A stretch of 9,497 nt of DNA from Bacteroidota bacterium (GTDB taxonomy: Bacteria; Bacteroidota; Bacteroidia; Flavobacteriales_D; Crocinitomicaceae), in NCBI GenBank assembly GCA_024280195.1, contig JAJRQP010000046.1, positions 1 through 9,497 on the forward strand, in the 5' to 3' direction. Numbering within the stretch: position 1 is the first letter of the stretch; every line of letters starts with the position of its first letter. The notes below the pieces were generated by a model that was given only the letters and a program-made list of their open reading frames with translations, did no database searches and was not told where the DNA came from. The position numbers were made by a program, and so were the translations under genes. Positions 1 through 7,388 of this stretch are shown one piece after another.

Positions 1-1982
1 ATATCTGGGAATCCTTTTTCGTAATACAGATAGAAAGTTGGCCATTTAGATCCAAGAATGACTTTTCGTTTTGCCTCTCGCATGTATTTTTGATTTGGTG
101 TAAATTGCAAAGTTGCTTCACCAATAAATGCTTGATAAGTCTCAAACTCGGAAGGATCGTTATTAGGAAGAATATTGTCTGTGTTGAGAAATTTATAATC
201 TTTTAAGCTTCTCCTTTCTGACATGCTAAAATCAAGCTGCAGGTTTAAGCCATTTAATATTTCGTAATAATGTCCGATTGTTAAGTCCGTAGTCTCAATA
301 AAATTATCTCGTTTGTAAATTTGTGTAATTGCATCGTAATCTCGAATAACGTCAAAAGAGTGGCTAAAACTAAAGTTAACTGTTCCAAAATGAAACGGAT
401 CGTAACGATACCTCCACCACGTAACTCCTTTTACATCGCTGTTTAAAAACCCAATGGATGCTTCTGTATAAGTATCTAAAGTGTGCTCGTTCTCCCATTT
501 TTTAAAAAAGAAAAAACCAGGAGCAATTCTCGGTCCTGCAATGTATATAGGTCTAAAAAAAGCGGCTAGCGAATTGATAGTCCATTGCGTTTTTTTCGCT
601 CTATTTCTATGGTCAATTCCCCACCAAAGGACTTTTAAGACTGTGACTTTATTAAACACTTTATCAATTGAGTCCAAGTATTCTTTTCGATGCTCAGATT
701 CATAAATGCTATCTTTTACAGAGATGTATTTGATTTCTTCTGTGGTTAACGAAGAACCTCTTTTTTCTTTCCAAAAGGTAGAATCTTTGTCATAAGCCTC
801 TTCTTCAGTAACAGATAGCTCGTTGTTAAAATATTTTACAGGAAAATTAGGTTGAAAGTTATAGTCTTTAAATGTGGTAAAGGTGTTGCAGGTAGAAGTT
901 TCTTTATTGTATTTCACGCCATATTTTAGTCGTTGTTCTTTGAGGATGCAAACACTATCACCAGGATGGTCATAGGTCTGAGTGATGGTGAAATAATCGT
1001 AAATAAGAAGGTTTCCTTTTTCCATTGTTAGTTCTAGTTTTTGAACTAACCATAAAGAATCGATGACATAGATATATCCTTCCAATGTTGTTGTGGCAAT
1101 ATTTCTAGGAATGATTTTGATCTTATTAATTTTCCGTCCATTCTCTTCATATTGTGCTTCTAACCTATATTTATAAGAGAGAATACCTGGAATAGAAATA
1201 GGTGAACTGACAGGTGTTTGATGTAAATCGTCAAGATGAATGAGGTTTTGAAAGAAGTTGAAATTAGACTTAACGGTTGTTGTATAATACAAGTTGTTGT
1301 TTTTGCTTCCTCTTAATTCATAGGCATTTCTAATTTCTTTGACTTTGTTTCTTCCTCCAAAATGTTTGGTAAAATCAACCTCTAAAAGCACCATGTCATT
1401 GGCTAATTTTTTGTTCTCTTCGCGCCTTAAAGCAAATGGATCATCAATACCTGTAGGGTCGGAACCCCCCTCTTTTTTCTTCTTTCTTTTTTTCTTTTTG
1501 GAGCCTTCTTTTTCTTCCTTGCGTTTAATTTTTTCTGTAGCTTTTGTGTAGCCATTAACAGAATGAGGATAGCTCCAAGGGCTAATTTCATCTCTTCTTT
1601 CCACAACTTTCAACATGATTTCGCGACCAGGATTGGATTTCTTAGCACTGACTTTCATGTCATCAATGTCTTGAATTTTAATCGGCGTTAAAGAAAAATC
1701 GACACGCTCTTCCTTTTCATTGACGGTCACATATCCTTCTTTAATAGTATAACCAGAAGCTTTCACAACAAGGAAGTATTCCCCTTGATACAGCATCATT
1801 TCATAATGACCGTTTAGGTCAGCAATTGTTCTTAACTCTGCAGAATTCTTAACAAAAACCTTTGCCGAAGGAATAGGAATTCCATTTTCATCTGAAATTG
1901 TTCCTTGCACAAGGTATTGACCATAGAGAGAATTCCCTATTGTAATAAAGAAAAAGAGTATGAAGATGTATGATCGCTTCAT
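1..1982 (-). CDS. DUF5686 / carboxypeptidase-regulatory-like outer-membrane protein, C-terminus cut by window edge
   Basis: The reading frame is open from ATG at 1982 to base 1, giving 660 codons without a stop, so the C-terminus lies outside the window. Residues 1-21 form a signal peptide (MKRSY, a hydrophobic run, then a likely cut near LYG-Q). Residues 23-100 resemble the carboxypeptidase-D regulatory-like beta-sandwich found at the N-terminus of many Bacteroidota outer-membrane proteins (VQGTISDENGIPIPSAKV, then the ASGY segment). From about residue 115 the sequence resembles the DUF5686 family (IMLKVVERRDEISPWSYP, then NGYTK), with later alternating aromatic strands suited to a C-terminal beta-barrel. 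The function of the family is not established; an outer-membrane location is inferred. Residues 151-171 are an unusually Lys/Glu-rich insertion with nearly continuous lysines at 162-170. The gene lies 146 bases beyond the lptC operon on the same strand, so it probably has its own promoter. Family members I recall are roughly 800 residues, so perhaps a fifth is missing. Confidence 0.86.
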   Translation of the reverse strand, partial: MKRSYIFILFFFITIGNSLYGQYLVQGTISDENGIPIPSAKVFVKNSAELRTIADLNGHYEMMLYQGEYFLVVKASGYTIKEGYVTVNEKEERVDFSLTPIKIQDIDDMKVSAKKSNPGREIMLKVVERRDEISPWSYPHSVNGYTKATEKIKRKEEKEGSKKKKRKKKKEGGSDPTGIDDPFALRREENKKLANDMVLLEVDFTKHFGGRNKVKEIRNAYELRGSKNNNLYYTTTVKSNFNFFQNLIHLDDLHQTPVSSPISIPGILSYKYRLEAQYEENGRKINKIKIIPRNIATTTLEGYIYVIDSLWLVQKLELTMEKGNLLIYDYFTITQTYDHPGDSVCILKEQRLKYGVKYNKETSTCNTFTTFKDYNFQPNFPVKYFNNELSVTEEEAYDKDSTFWKEKRGSSLTTEEIKYISVKDSIYESEHRKEYLDSIDKVFNKVTVLKVLWWGIDHRNRAKKTQWTINSLAAFFRPIYIAGPRIAPGFFFFKKWENEHTLDTYTEASIGFLNSDVKGVTWWRYRYDPFHFGTVNFSFSHSFDVIRDYDAITQIYKRDNFIETTDLTIGHYYEILNGLNLQLDFSMSERRSLKDYKFLNTDNILPNNDPSEFETYQAFIGEATLQFTPNQKYMREAKRKVILGSKWPTFYLYYEKGFPD

Positions 1983-2128
1983 TTATAGTAAGACCATTTA
2001 AAGCAAAGAATAGTTACAATTTAGTTTGATATATTCTCTCAAAACTAACCAAGAGTATTCTTTAACGCAAACTAATTTGGAATATTTACTCTTTCCTTAA
2101 TTAAAATTAACGTTTGAAGAATGGCTAA

Positions 2129-2353
2129 TTATTCGTTTTCTTTTTTTTGATTCGCTAGAAATTCTTCGTGTTTCTCTTGACGTTTCATCATCATTTTACG
2201 CATGAAGTAGGAAAGAAAAGCAATACCAGCAACAACGTAATAGAACCCCCATTTTTTAAACCCCTCTGTAAACCCCATGTAAGTTACACCGATTAAGATA
2301 ACGATTGCTGTGAGCAACCAGAACTTGAGCATTATTTTATTGTATGTTTTCAT
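2129..2353 (-). CDS. small two-helix membrane protein of unknown function, last gene of the coaX-lptC operon
   Basis: This 74-residue protein has two hydrophobic segments, about residues 9-28 (LKFWLLTAIVILIGVTYMGF) and 37-52 (GFYYVVAGIAFLSYFM). A basic then mixed-charge tail follows (RKMMMKRQEKHEE to the end). The positive residues after the second helix suggest that both ends face the cytoplasm, joined by a short outer loop (TEGFKKW). It begins 40 bases after the lptC stop on the same strand, which fits the end of that operon. The start codon is preceded by an A-rich stretch rather than a Shine-Dalgarno sequence; Met8 is an alternative start. I recognise no named family. In related genomes I recall a small membrane protein or a CBS-domain transporter near this position, but I cannot confirm homology. 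Its coding status rests on strand agreement, operon position and the membrane pattern. Confidence 0.72.
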   Translation of the reverse strand: MKTYNKIMLKFWLLTAIVILIGVTYMGFTEGFKKWGFYYVVAGIAFLSYFMRKMMMKRQEKHEEFLANQKKENE

Positions 2354-2393
2354 TTTTCAGTTTTTGAAAGGATAAAGTTAATGAAAGAAAGGA

Positions 2394-2954
2394 TTAGAAG
2401 TCTATTTTTCCAACAGGCTTTTCAATTTTATATTTGTCAAAAGATTGAGTTGTTTGCAACCCCTTTCCTCGTCCAATTATTCCTTGTCCATCTTTTCGGA
2501 TGATTACATTTTTGTCAGTGTATATCGTACTGTCTTTTTGATTCCAATGTAATTCTTCTGTTTCCATTTGTTGTTTTTGCTCAAAGTTGCGTAGAATAAC
2601 AGAGTCTTTTACGACGATTAACCCTGACTCAAAATCAACTTCTCCGTATAGTGAAGTTAGTTGAGAAATAACTTCTCCGCTCTCAGAAAAGAATTCTACA
2701 CGAACTCCATCTTTTAACTTGGTAATATGTTTGGGGACTCGATAAGTTTCTGCAAGAGTTGCAAATATCTTCACTCTAGCATAACCAGAATCATTATAGA
2801 ATACCTCAAGATTTCTTGTGACTTCACTCGGAGCATTTGGATTTGAAGTTACTCTTTGAATGGTGTCCAAGTCATTCACGCAAGAAAAAAGAAAACCTGC
2901 CATCAAAATGATAGCAGGTAATTTCCAATTATTTTTGAGTGACTGTCTCGTCAT
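2394..2954 (-). CDS. lptC: LPS export ABC transporter periplasmic component LptC (lipoprotein form)
   Basis: LptC belongs to the Lpt bridge that carries lipopolysaccharide from the inner-membrane LptBFG transporter to LptA and the outer membrane. The 186-residue product matches the usual size. Instead of a plain membrane anchor it has a lipoprotein signal: basic start, hydrophobic residues 12-23 and a lipobox LFSC with Cys25 as the lipidation site, followed by VNDL. The rest is the beta-strand-rich LptC/OstA-like fold, with recognisable family stretches such as DGVRVEFFSESG, LYGEVDFESG, EELHWNQKDSTIYTDKNV and IIGRGKGLQTTQ. The gene starts two bases after the stop of the TPR gene, so translational coupling is likely. 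A lipidated LptC is, to my recollection, normal in Bacteroidota. Whether the lipoprotein stays in the inner membrane is not decided by sequence alone. Confidence 0.9.
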   Translation of the reverse strand: MTRQSLKNNWKLPAIILMAGFLFSCVNDLDTIQRVTSNPNAPSEVTRNLEVFYNDSGYARVKIFATLAETYRVPKHITKLKDGVRVEFFSESGEVISQLTSLYGEVDFESGLIVVKDSVILRNFEQKQQMETEELHWNQKDSTIYTDKNVIIRKDGQGIIGRGKGLQTTQSFDKYKIEKPVGKIDF

Positions 2955-2956
2955 TC

Positions 2957-4219
2957 TTATTGCTTAGGATTTACAGAAACTCCGTAGCAAGAAAGTGTTA
3001 CTGAAGCAGGACTTCCATTTTCAAAGATATCACTGCTTGTTGGGTAGCGACTTTTGTAAGATGAAATTGAACCTCCAACATCTCCTCCTTGTGCTCTTGC
3101 TTTCTCTAACAATTGAACAGCATAGATGTAGTTACATTTTCTGTCGAAAGTACTAGCCCCGCAGTTGTTAGCGTTAGAGCCAACAGACTTTCCAGCGATA
3201 GCTAATGCCTTCCCTCTGTACTCACCTTTCACAGACATTGCTGTATTGTAAGCCGCTGTGTAAGAATGAGCTTTGAATTGAGCAACTGCAATCTGATAGC
3301 TAATTTCTTGCTTTTTAGCGTCATCTGTTGCAATTCCTTTAGCTGTTCTTAATGTTTTGATAGCTTCTGAAGTTTTACCTTTAGAAGTAAGGTATTTTGC
3401 TTTCATTAACTGAGCATCTAAAGAAGTTGGATCCGCCTCAACGTATTTGTTGATTAACATTCCGTATTCTGTTGCATCTGTACATTTTTTCTTCTCTAGC
3501 AAAGTAATGAAGTTCATCAAAGCGCCTTTTTTCAATTCAGGATCTTCTGGTAAATTATCCATGTATCCGTTTAGTTCAGGCAGAATGTCTTTACAATCTT
3601 TTACTACTGCATTGAAATAACCAGTGATTGTTTCTTGAGTTTTAACTGACATTCCAGCTTTGCTGATGAGAGTAGATAACTCAAAATACTCTGTAATCAT
3701 TCTTTTCTTTAAAGCAGCTTTCTTTTCTCCAGATGCAGCGGCAAACATTGCATAAGTATTGTAATAGAAATAAGAAACATATCCTTCACCCGTTTTTACT
3801 CCTTTGGTATCAACTCCTCTTCTGAACAGCATGTCGGCCTTATCTCTATCTGGCTTAGATGATTGCAAAATATAAGAAGCTCTTAATAAATCATCTTTCT
3901 TATCATAGAAACCAGCAGTTTCCATTCTTATATAAGTTGCAACAACCGTATCAATGTATGCCACTTTTTCTTTATCAGTTGTAGAGTTGATTGCGTTTCT
4001 TGTAGAGCCGATTAATCTTTTATAATTAGCAGCATCGTAATTACCACAAATAGTTTCGCCTTTAATGTAGTAAGATACAGCTCCTTTATAGTTTTTAATT
4101 TTGAGTTCCTCGCCTGCTAAAAAACGCATTCTTTTGCATTCTCTTTCTGTATCATCTTGAGCAAAAGATGTTGCTCCAATTATTAGAAATGTTGCGAGTA
4201 ATAATTTTCCTAGTTTCAT
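2957..4219 (-). CDS. periplasmic TPR-like protein of the coaX-lptC operon
   Basis: This 420-residue protein has a clear signal peptide, residues 1-20 (MKLGKLLLATFLIIGATSFA, cut before Gln21). The mature part is mostly helical. TPR-like units appear at about residues 33-60 (GEELKIKNYKGAVSYYIKG), 267-296 (LDAQLMKAKYLTSKGKTSEA) and 302-333, with weaker helical pairs between. The last 35 residues are non-helical: RYPTSSDIFENG, then a Cys411-containing end (SCYGVSV) that resembles C-termini I recall in Bacteroidota TPR proteins. There are seven cysteines (28, 58, 209, 246, 353, 362, 411), notable for a predicted periplasmic protein; C353 and C362 could form a disulfide. It lies 13 bases after the barrel gene and 2 bases before lptC. 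TPR domains usually hold protein partners, so a scaffold role in envelope assembly is plausible, but that is inference from context. The partner is unknown. Confidence 0.85.
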   Translation of the reverse strand: MKLGKLLLATFLIIGATSFAQDDTERECKRMRFLAGEELKIKNYKGAVSYYIKGETICGNYDAANYKRLIGSTRNAINSTTDKEKVAYIDTVVATYIRMETAGFYDKKDDLLRASYILQSSKPDRDKADMLFRRGVDTKGVKTGEGYVSYFYYNTYAMFAAASGEKKAALKKRMITEYFELSTLISKAGMSVKTQETITGYFNAVVKDCKDILPELNGYMDNLPEDPELKKGALMNFITLLEKKKCTDATEYGMLINKYVEADPTSLDAQLMKAKYLTSKGKTSEAIKTLRTAKGIATDDAKKQEISYQIAVAQFKAHSYTAAYNTAMSVKGEYRGKALAIAGKSVGSNANNCGASTFDRKCNYIYAVQLLEKARAQGGDVGGSISSYKSRYPTSSDIFENGSPASVTLSCYGVSVNPKQ

Positions 4220-4232
4220 TTTTGTTATTTGT

Positions 4233-5603
4233 TTAGTTCAATTTTCGTTTAACGAACCATCGGTCTGCACCTGGTGCTATTGAAATACCTATGTTAAAAC
4301 CGTAGTATCGTTCTTTTAATGCGTTACTATCAGAAGTCCCTCGGTTTCCTATGGAGAATCCTAAATTCAGTGAAGAAAGAGAATTCTGAATAATAATCGG
4401 AATACCAAATCCAAATGTTGTGCCAAAATCTTTCACTTGTTCTCCGTTTGTGACATAAGGCATGTTAACTTGGTAAACACCAGCTCGGTACTTAATTCTC
4501 TGGTGAAATTTAGTCATTGATTTATTTCGAATATAATCTGTTTCTGGAAGGTATTGTATTCCAAATGTTAATTTGGTTGAGTTGTTAAATGTATTAACGT
4601 AATTCGGGTCAAATGTGTTCTGATATCTAGACCATTCTTCCATAGTATAAGATAAATGAAAACCTATTTGAGAATTCAGTTGGTTGGTTTTTTCTTTTTT
4701 CGCTTTAAAATTGAGTTCATAACTTAATCCAATAGTCATTGTTGGGATAGTAGATAAGCTACCATTGACAGAATCATTAAAAGATAATGTATCGTAAAAA
4801 CGAGGATCATTGATATCTGCACCATAAAAAAGACCTTCTTCATATTTAGCATTGATTTTCTGAAGAGGGTCCATGACAACAGAAAGAGCGAGGGTATGAT
4901 TCTCTTTAATTTTTTGAGAATAAGTCAAACCAAAATTATAGTGAAATGATTTGGCTTGAATTAGCTTGGTGCCAATTCCTCCGGCGTAGACCGAAGCTCC
5001 CGTTTTAATAAGTCCACTTTTTCTTGAATTGGTAAGTTGTCCGAAAAGGTATCCAAAATTGGCGCCTAAGGCTATTTTAGCACCTTTATAATCTAACGCT
5101 TTAATTGATAATCCTGCAAAAGCTTCGTTTATATTTCCTGTTCCTTCATATATATAATTGATAGAGTCTGTACCTACTTTTATTCTTGAACTAAATTCAT
5201 AACCTCTAGTTGAAAAGGGTTTTAGACCAAATGCTAAACCAAATCTTTTTGCAAAAGGGAAAGCCATTGCAAAATGTTGAATCGAGGTAACATTACTTGA
5301 AGATGTGATTCCATTTTCTGAATAGTTAGAGAATTTAGAAGAAATGCCAATTGAAAAAAGAGGTTGGTGTTTTGCTAGCCCTTGATAAGATGAAGGGTTG
5401 TAGAAATTCAAGGTAGTAGAATCAACCATTGTTATTGTAGAATTACCAATTCCAATAAAAGAAGCATGGTTTAGTCCGCCAATTTCACCAATTCCATAAG
5501 AACTGAATGGAGAATTTGACCCTTTCTGAGCAAACGAAAATGTTGCTGTAAGCACCAATAAAAATGAAAGAATGAGTCTATGCATTAAATTTGTATATTT
5601 CAT
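4233..5603 (-). CDS. putative beta-barrel outer-membrane protein of the coaX operon
   Basis: From the first ATG (5603) the product is 456 residues. Residues 1-25 are a signal peptide ending FSFA before Gln26. The mature N-terminus (SPFSSYGIGEIGG) matches a motif typical of a Bacteroidota outer-membrane protein family. Many short alternating strands ending in aromatics follow (for example FGLAFGLKPFSTRGYEF and LTFGIQYLPETDYIRN), and the end WFVKRKLN is also typical. This pattern fits a FadL/PorV-sized barrel, though I do not claim either identity. The start is ambiguous: ATG at 5603 gives a 26-base overlap with coaX, while ATG at 5585 (Met7) gives a tidier signal peptide and an 8-base overlap in which ATGCATAG holds both the start and the coaX stop. 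In either case the genes are probably translationally coupled. The substrate or partner is unknown. Adjacency to lptC and the TPR gene suggests an envelope-assembly role. Confidence 0.85.
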   Translation of the reverse strand: MKYTNLMHRLILSFLLVLTATFSFAQKGSNSPFSSYGIGEIGGLNHASFIGIGNSTITMVDSTTLNFYNPSSYQGLAKHQPLFSIGISSKFSNYSENGITSSSNVTSIQHFAMAFPFAKRFGLAFGLKPFSTRGYEFSSRIKVGTDSINYIYEGTGNINEAFAGLSIKALDYKGAKIALGANFGYLFGQLTNSRKSGLIKTGASVYAGGIGTKLIQAKSFHYNFGLTYSQKIKENHTLALSVVMDPLQKINAKYEEGLFYGADINDPRFYDTLSFNDSVNGSLSTIPTMTIGLSYELNFKAKKEKTNQLNSQIGFHLSYTMEEWSRYQNTFDPNYVNTFNNSTKLTFGIQYLPETDYIRNKSMTKFHQRIKYRAGVYQVNMPYVTNGEQVKDFGTTFGFGIPIIIQNSLSSLNLGFSIGNRGTSDSNALKERYYGFNIGISIAPGADRWFVKRKLN

Positions 5604-6291
5604 ATAACCCTAAAAGAGTTAAATTTTCAACTGCAAAGATGTCATTTTTTGAATGGATATCAAAGTATCTTGCATCACCTCCTGTCATAAAAAAAGTTAA
5701 GTCGTCAAACTGAACTGAATATTGCTCCATTAAACGGTGAATTTCTGCATTTATTCCATTGATGACTCCAGAATGAATACTAGAAGTCGTGTCAGTCCCG
5801 ACTAAGCTAGTTGCTTTTTTGTTGGACAGCAAAGGCAGATTTCCTGTGTAATCATTCAATGATTTGTAGCGTAAATTAATACCAGGAGAAATAGATCCTC
5901 CTAAATATTCACCATTGGCACTAACAATGTCAAACTTTAAACACGTTCCAATGTCGATTGTTACAGCGTAACCTTTAGAAATGTTGTTAGACGCATACAC
6001 AGCATTGCAAATTCTGTCAACTCCTAAAGTTTCAGGAGAATTATAACATAAAGCAATGGGTAAATCCGTTTTGTTAGTCACGATAAATGGTTCCTTGAAA
6101 AAACTGACCAACTTTTTTGTCATTTCATTCGATAGAACAGAAGAAATTACAACTTGTTTTATGGATGAGCTAGAAAAGGTATCAATAAACTCTTTAAATG
6201 ACAAACGTTCCGTTTCAACTAGTTCTCCATTAACAAAAGTTGCCAGTTTTACTACTGTGTTTCCTGCATCAATAATAAGGACTTGATTCAT
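5578..6291 (-). CDS. coaX: type III pantothenate kinase
   Basis: CoaX phosphorylates pantothenate with ATP, the first committed step of coenzyme A synthesis, in the cytoplasm. The 237 residues fit the usual 240-260 length. Signature motifs of the ASKHA-fold family are in order: phosphate-binding DAGNT at 8-12, GVDR at 90-93, the second phosphate motif DIGT at 113-116 with Asp121 following, GGSISPG at 131-137, GTDTTSSIHSG at 165-175 and TGGD at 203-206. After DIGT the residues are CLKFD rather than the ATTxD-like form common elsewhere, which I take as lineage variation. It is the first gene of the minus-strand operon and is divergent from a T9SS protein gene. Its stop lies inside the start of the barrel gene. 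The ATG is four bases from a promoter-like TAAATTTG, so a very short leader is possible. All expected catalytic motifs are present. Confidence 0.96.
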   Translation of the reverse strand: MNQVLIIDAGNTVVKLATFVNGELVETERLSFKEFIDTFSSSSIKQVVISSVLSNEMTKKLVSFFKEPFIVTNKTDLPIALCYNSPETLGVDRICNAVYASNNISKGYAVTIDIGTCLKFDIVSANGEYLGGSISPGINLRYKSLNDYTGNLPLLSNKKATSLVGTDTTSSIHSGVINGINAEIHRLMEQYSVQFDDLTFFMTGGDARYFDIHSKNDIFAVENLTLLGLYEIYKFNA

Positions 6292-6295
6292 GGTT

Positions 6296-6303
6296 CAAAT
6301 TTA
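6296..6303 (-). promoter_or_regulatory. candidate -7 element upstream of coaX
   Basis: On the minus strand the octamer TAAATTTG matches the Bacteroidota -7 consensus TAnnTTTG exactly. It ends only four bases before the coaX ATG, so initiation from it would give an almost leaderless mRNA. No TTG-type -33 element sits 17-23 bases upstream, which weakens the call. AT-rich chance occurrence is a real alternative. Confidence 0.38.
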
Positions 6304-6367
6304 GTCAATACTTTTAGACTTAGTAGCTCTTGCAGTTGATTGTTCTTAATACCTTAGTTTTTTTTAC

Positions 6368-6375
6368 TATCTTTG
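6368..6375 (+). promoter_or_regulatory. candidate -7 element for the T9SS cargo gene
   Basis: TATCTTTG is an exact match to TAnnTTTG and is identical to the -7 element of the tRNA-Phe promoter at 7410-7417. It lies 32 bases before the ATG at 6408, giving an A-rich leader of about 25 bases, typical of this phylum. The nearest upstream TTG (6340-6342) is 25 bases away, longer than the usual 17-23, so the -33 contact is uncertain. Confidence 0.6.
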
Positions 6376-6407
6376 TAACAATATTAATTAATAAAAACAA
6401 AAAAAAT

Positions 6408-7304
6408 ATGAAAAGAATTTTACTTTCAATTGTTGCTGTTTGTTCAGTAATTACAATCAACGCCCAAGTTGACACTTTAACAGAGTTTTTCACTGGAACA
6501 CCTACTATTTATAGTGTAGGAGCTGCTCAGGGAGGTGGTTATGTTTCGGGAAATAATGGATATGGTGATATTTCTAAATTTCAACGCTTTGATGCAGCGC
6601 ATGGTATTTCTGGAAATGGAATGATAACAGATGTTCTTTTATCAATGCCTATTATTGTTGATGCAGGTGGAACCTTTAAGGTTCAAGTAGTTGATTTCTC
6701 AGGTGCTGCTTTAGGTACTATATTAGCCGAAGAAACAATTACAATTGCATCAGTTGATACTGCTTTAACCGCTTTTTCTATAGCTGAAGGAAGTGTGATT
6801 TATAATGTTGCAGTTGCTTTGACTACCCCTGTAGCGATCACTAGCACTAGTGATTTAGCAATTGGAGTTTTGTTGCCAACAACTGCAGGTGATACTGTTG
6901 CGTTGATAAACAATACAGATTTGGATTTTGCAGATGCTGCAACTCATACATTTGAACAGTGGAGTAATGGTTCAGTTAACTATATTGGAGATCCAAATAA
7001 CTGGAACTTAGGGATTGCATTCGGGATTTATCCAGTTGCTAGTTTTGGAAATATCGGCATTTTGGAGCATTCACTTGAAGCAAATGTTTACCCAAACCCA
7101 GCTTCAACGGTATTAAATGTTAACACTTCTAGTGCTGTTACTTCTATTTCTATTCTTTCGTTAGATGGTAAAGTTTTATCTACAACGAACATGAATGGAA
7201 CTTCAACTTCAGTTGATGTATCAACTTTAACTGCAGGAGTTTATTTCTACGAAATCGTTGCAGAAGACGGTAACGTAATTAGAAATACTTTCGTTAAAAA
7301 ATAA
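6408..7304 (+). CDS. secreted protein with type A T9SS C-terminal sorting domain
   Basis: The chosen ATG gives 298 residues starting with a standard signal peptide, MKRILLSIVAVCSVITINAQ. An upstream in-frame TTG at 6330 would add 26 residues, but it precedes the promoter-like TATCTTTG at 6368 and would bury the signal peptide, so it is rejected. The mature region (about 21-220) is rich in Gly, Ala, Thr and beta-strand pattern (GGGYVSGNNGYGDISKFQRF, then FKVQVVDFSG). It looks like a beta-sandwich surface domain with no enzyme motif I recognise. The C-terminal 71 residues form a type A sorting domain: YPNPAS at 228-233, SILSLDGKVLS, then LTAGVYFYEIV and the final NTFVKK. T9SS exports such proteins across the outer membrane and removes this domain, often attaching the protein to the surface. 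The gene ends in its own terminator. The cargo's activity is unknown. Confidence 0.9.
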   Translation: MKRILLSIVAVCSVITINAQVDTLTEFFTGTPTIYSVGAAQGGGYVSGNNGYGDISKFQRFDAAHGISGNGMITDVLLSMPIIVDAGGTFKVQVVDFSGAALGTILAEETITIASVDTALTAFSIAEGSVIYNVAVALTTPVAITSTSDLAIGVLLPTTAGDTVALINNTDLDFADAATHTFEQWSNGSVNYIGDPNNWNLGIAFGIYPVASFGNIGILEHSLEANVYPNPASTVLNVNTSSAVTSISILSLDGKVLSTTNMNGTSTSVDVSTLTAGVYFYEIVAEDGNVIRNTFVKK

Positions 7305-7331
7305 TTATTGAGAACTTTTCTCATTAATATG

Positions 7332-7367
7332 AAAATGAGCGACTTTAAATAGTCGCTCATTTTTTTT
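7332..7367 (+). terminator. intrinsic terminator after the T9SS cargo gene
   Basis: A perfect 13-bp stem pairs 7332-7344 (core ATGAGCGACT) with 7351-7363 (core AGTCGCTCAT) around a six-base loop TTAAAT. Eight T residues run from 7360 to 7367. It starts 27 bases after the stop codon at 7304. Confidence 0.93.
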
Positions 7368-7388
7368 GAAAAAAAAAACCTCAGAAGT

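Noticed and set aside
481..705. Plus-strand open frame of 74 codons
   Set aside because: It is antisense to the DUF5686 coding region, starts with GTG, and has no independent support.
1339..1551. Plus-strand open frame rich in Phe and Ser
   Set aside because: It is the antisense shadow of the Lys-rich segment of the DUF5686 gene.
2004..2012. Promoter -7 element for the DUF5686 gene (TATTCTTTG, minus strand)
   Set aside because: It has one extra base relative to TAnnTTTG and no TTG at usual spacing; too weak to list as a feature.
6056..6286. Plus-strand open frame opposite coaX
   Set aside because: It is antisense to a coaX frame that carries all family motifs.
6330..6407. TTG-started 26-residue extension of the T9SS cargo protein
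   Set aside because: It would start upstream of the likely promoter element at 6368-6375 and place a hydrophobic plus Lys/Asn-rich stretch before a perfect signal peptide. ATG 6408 explains everything better.
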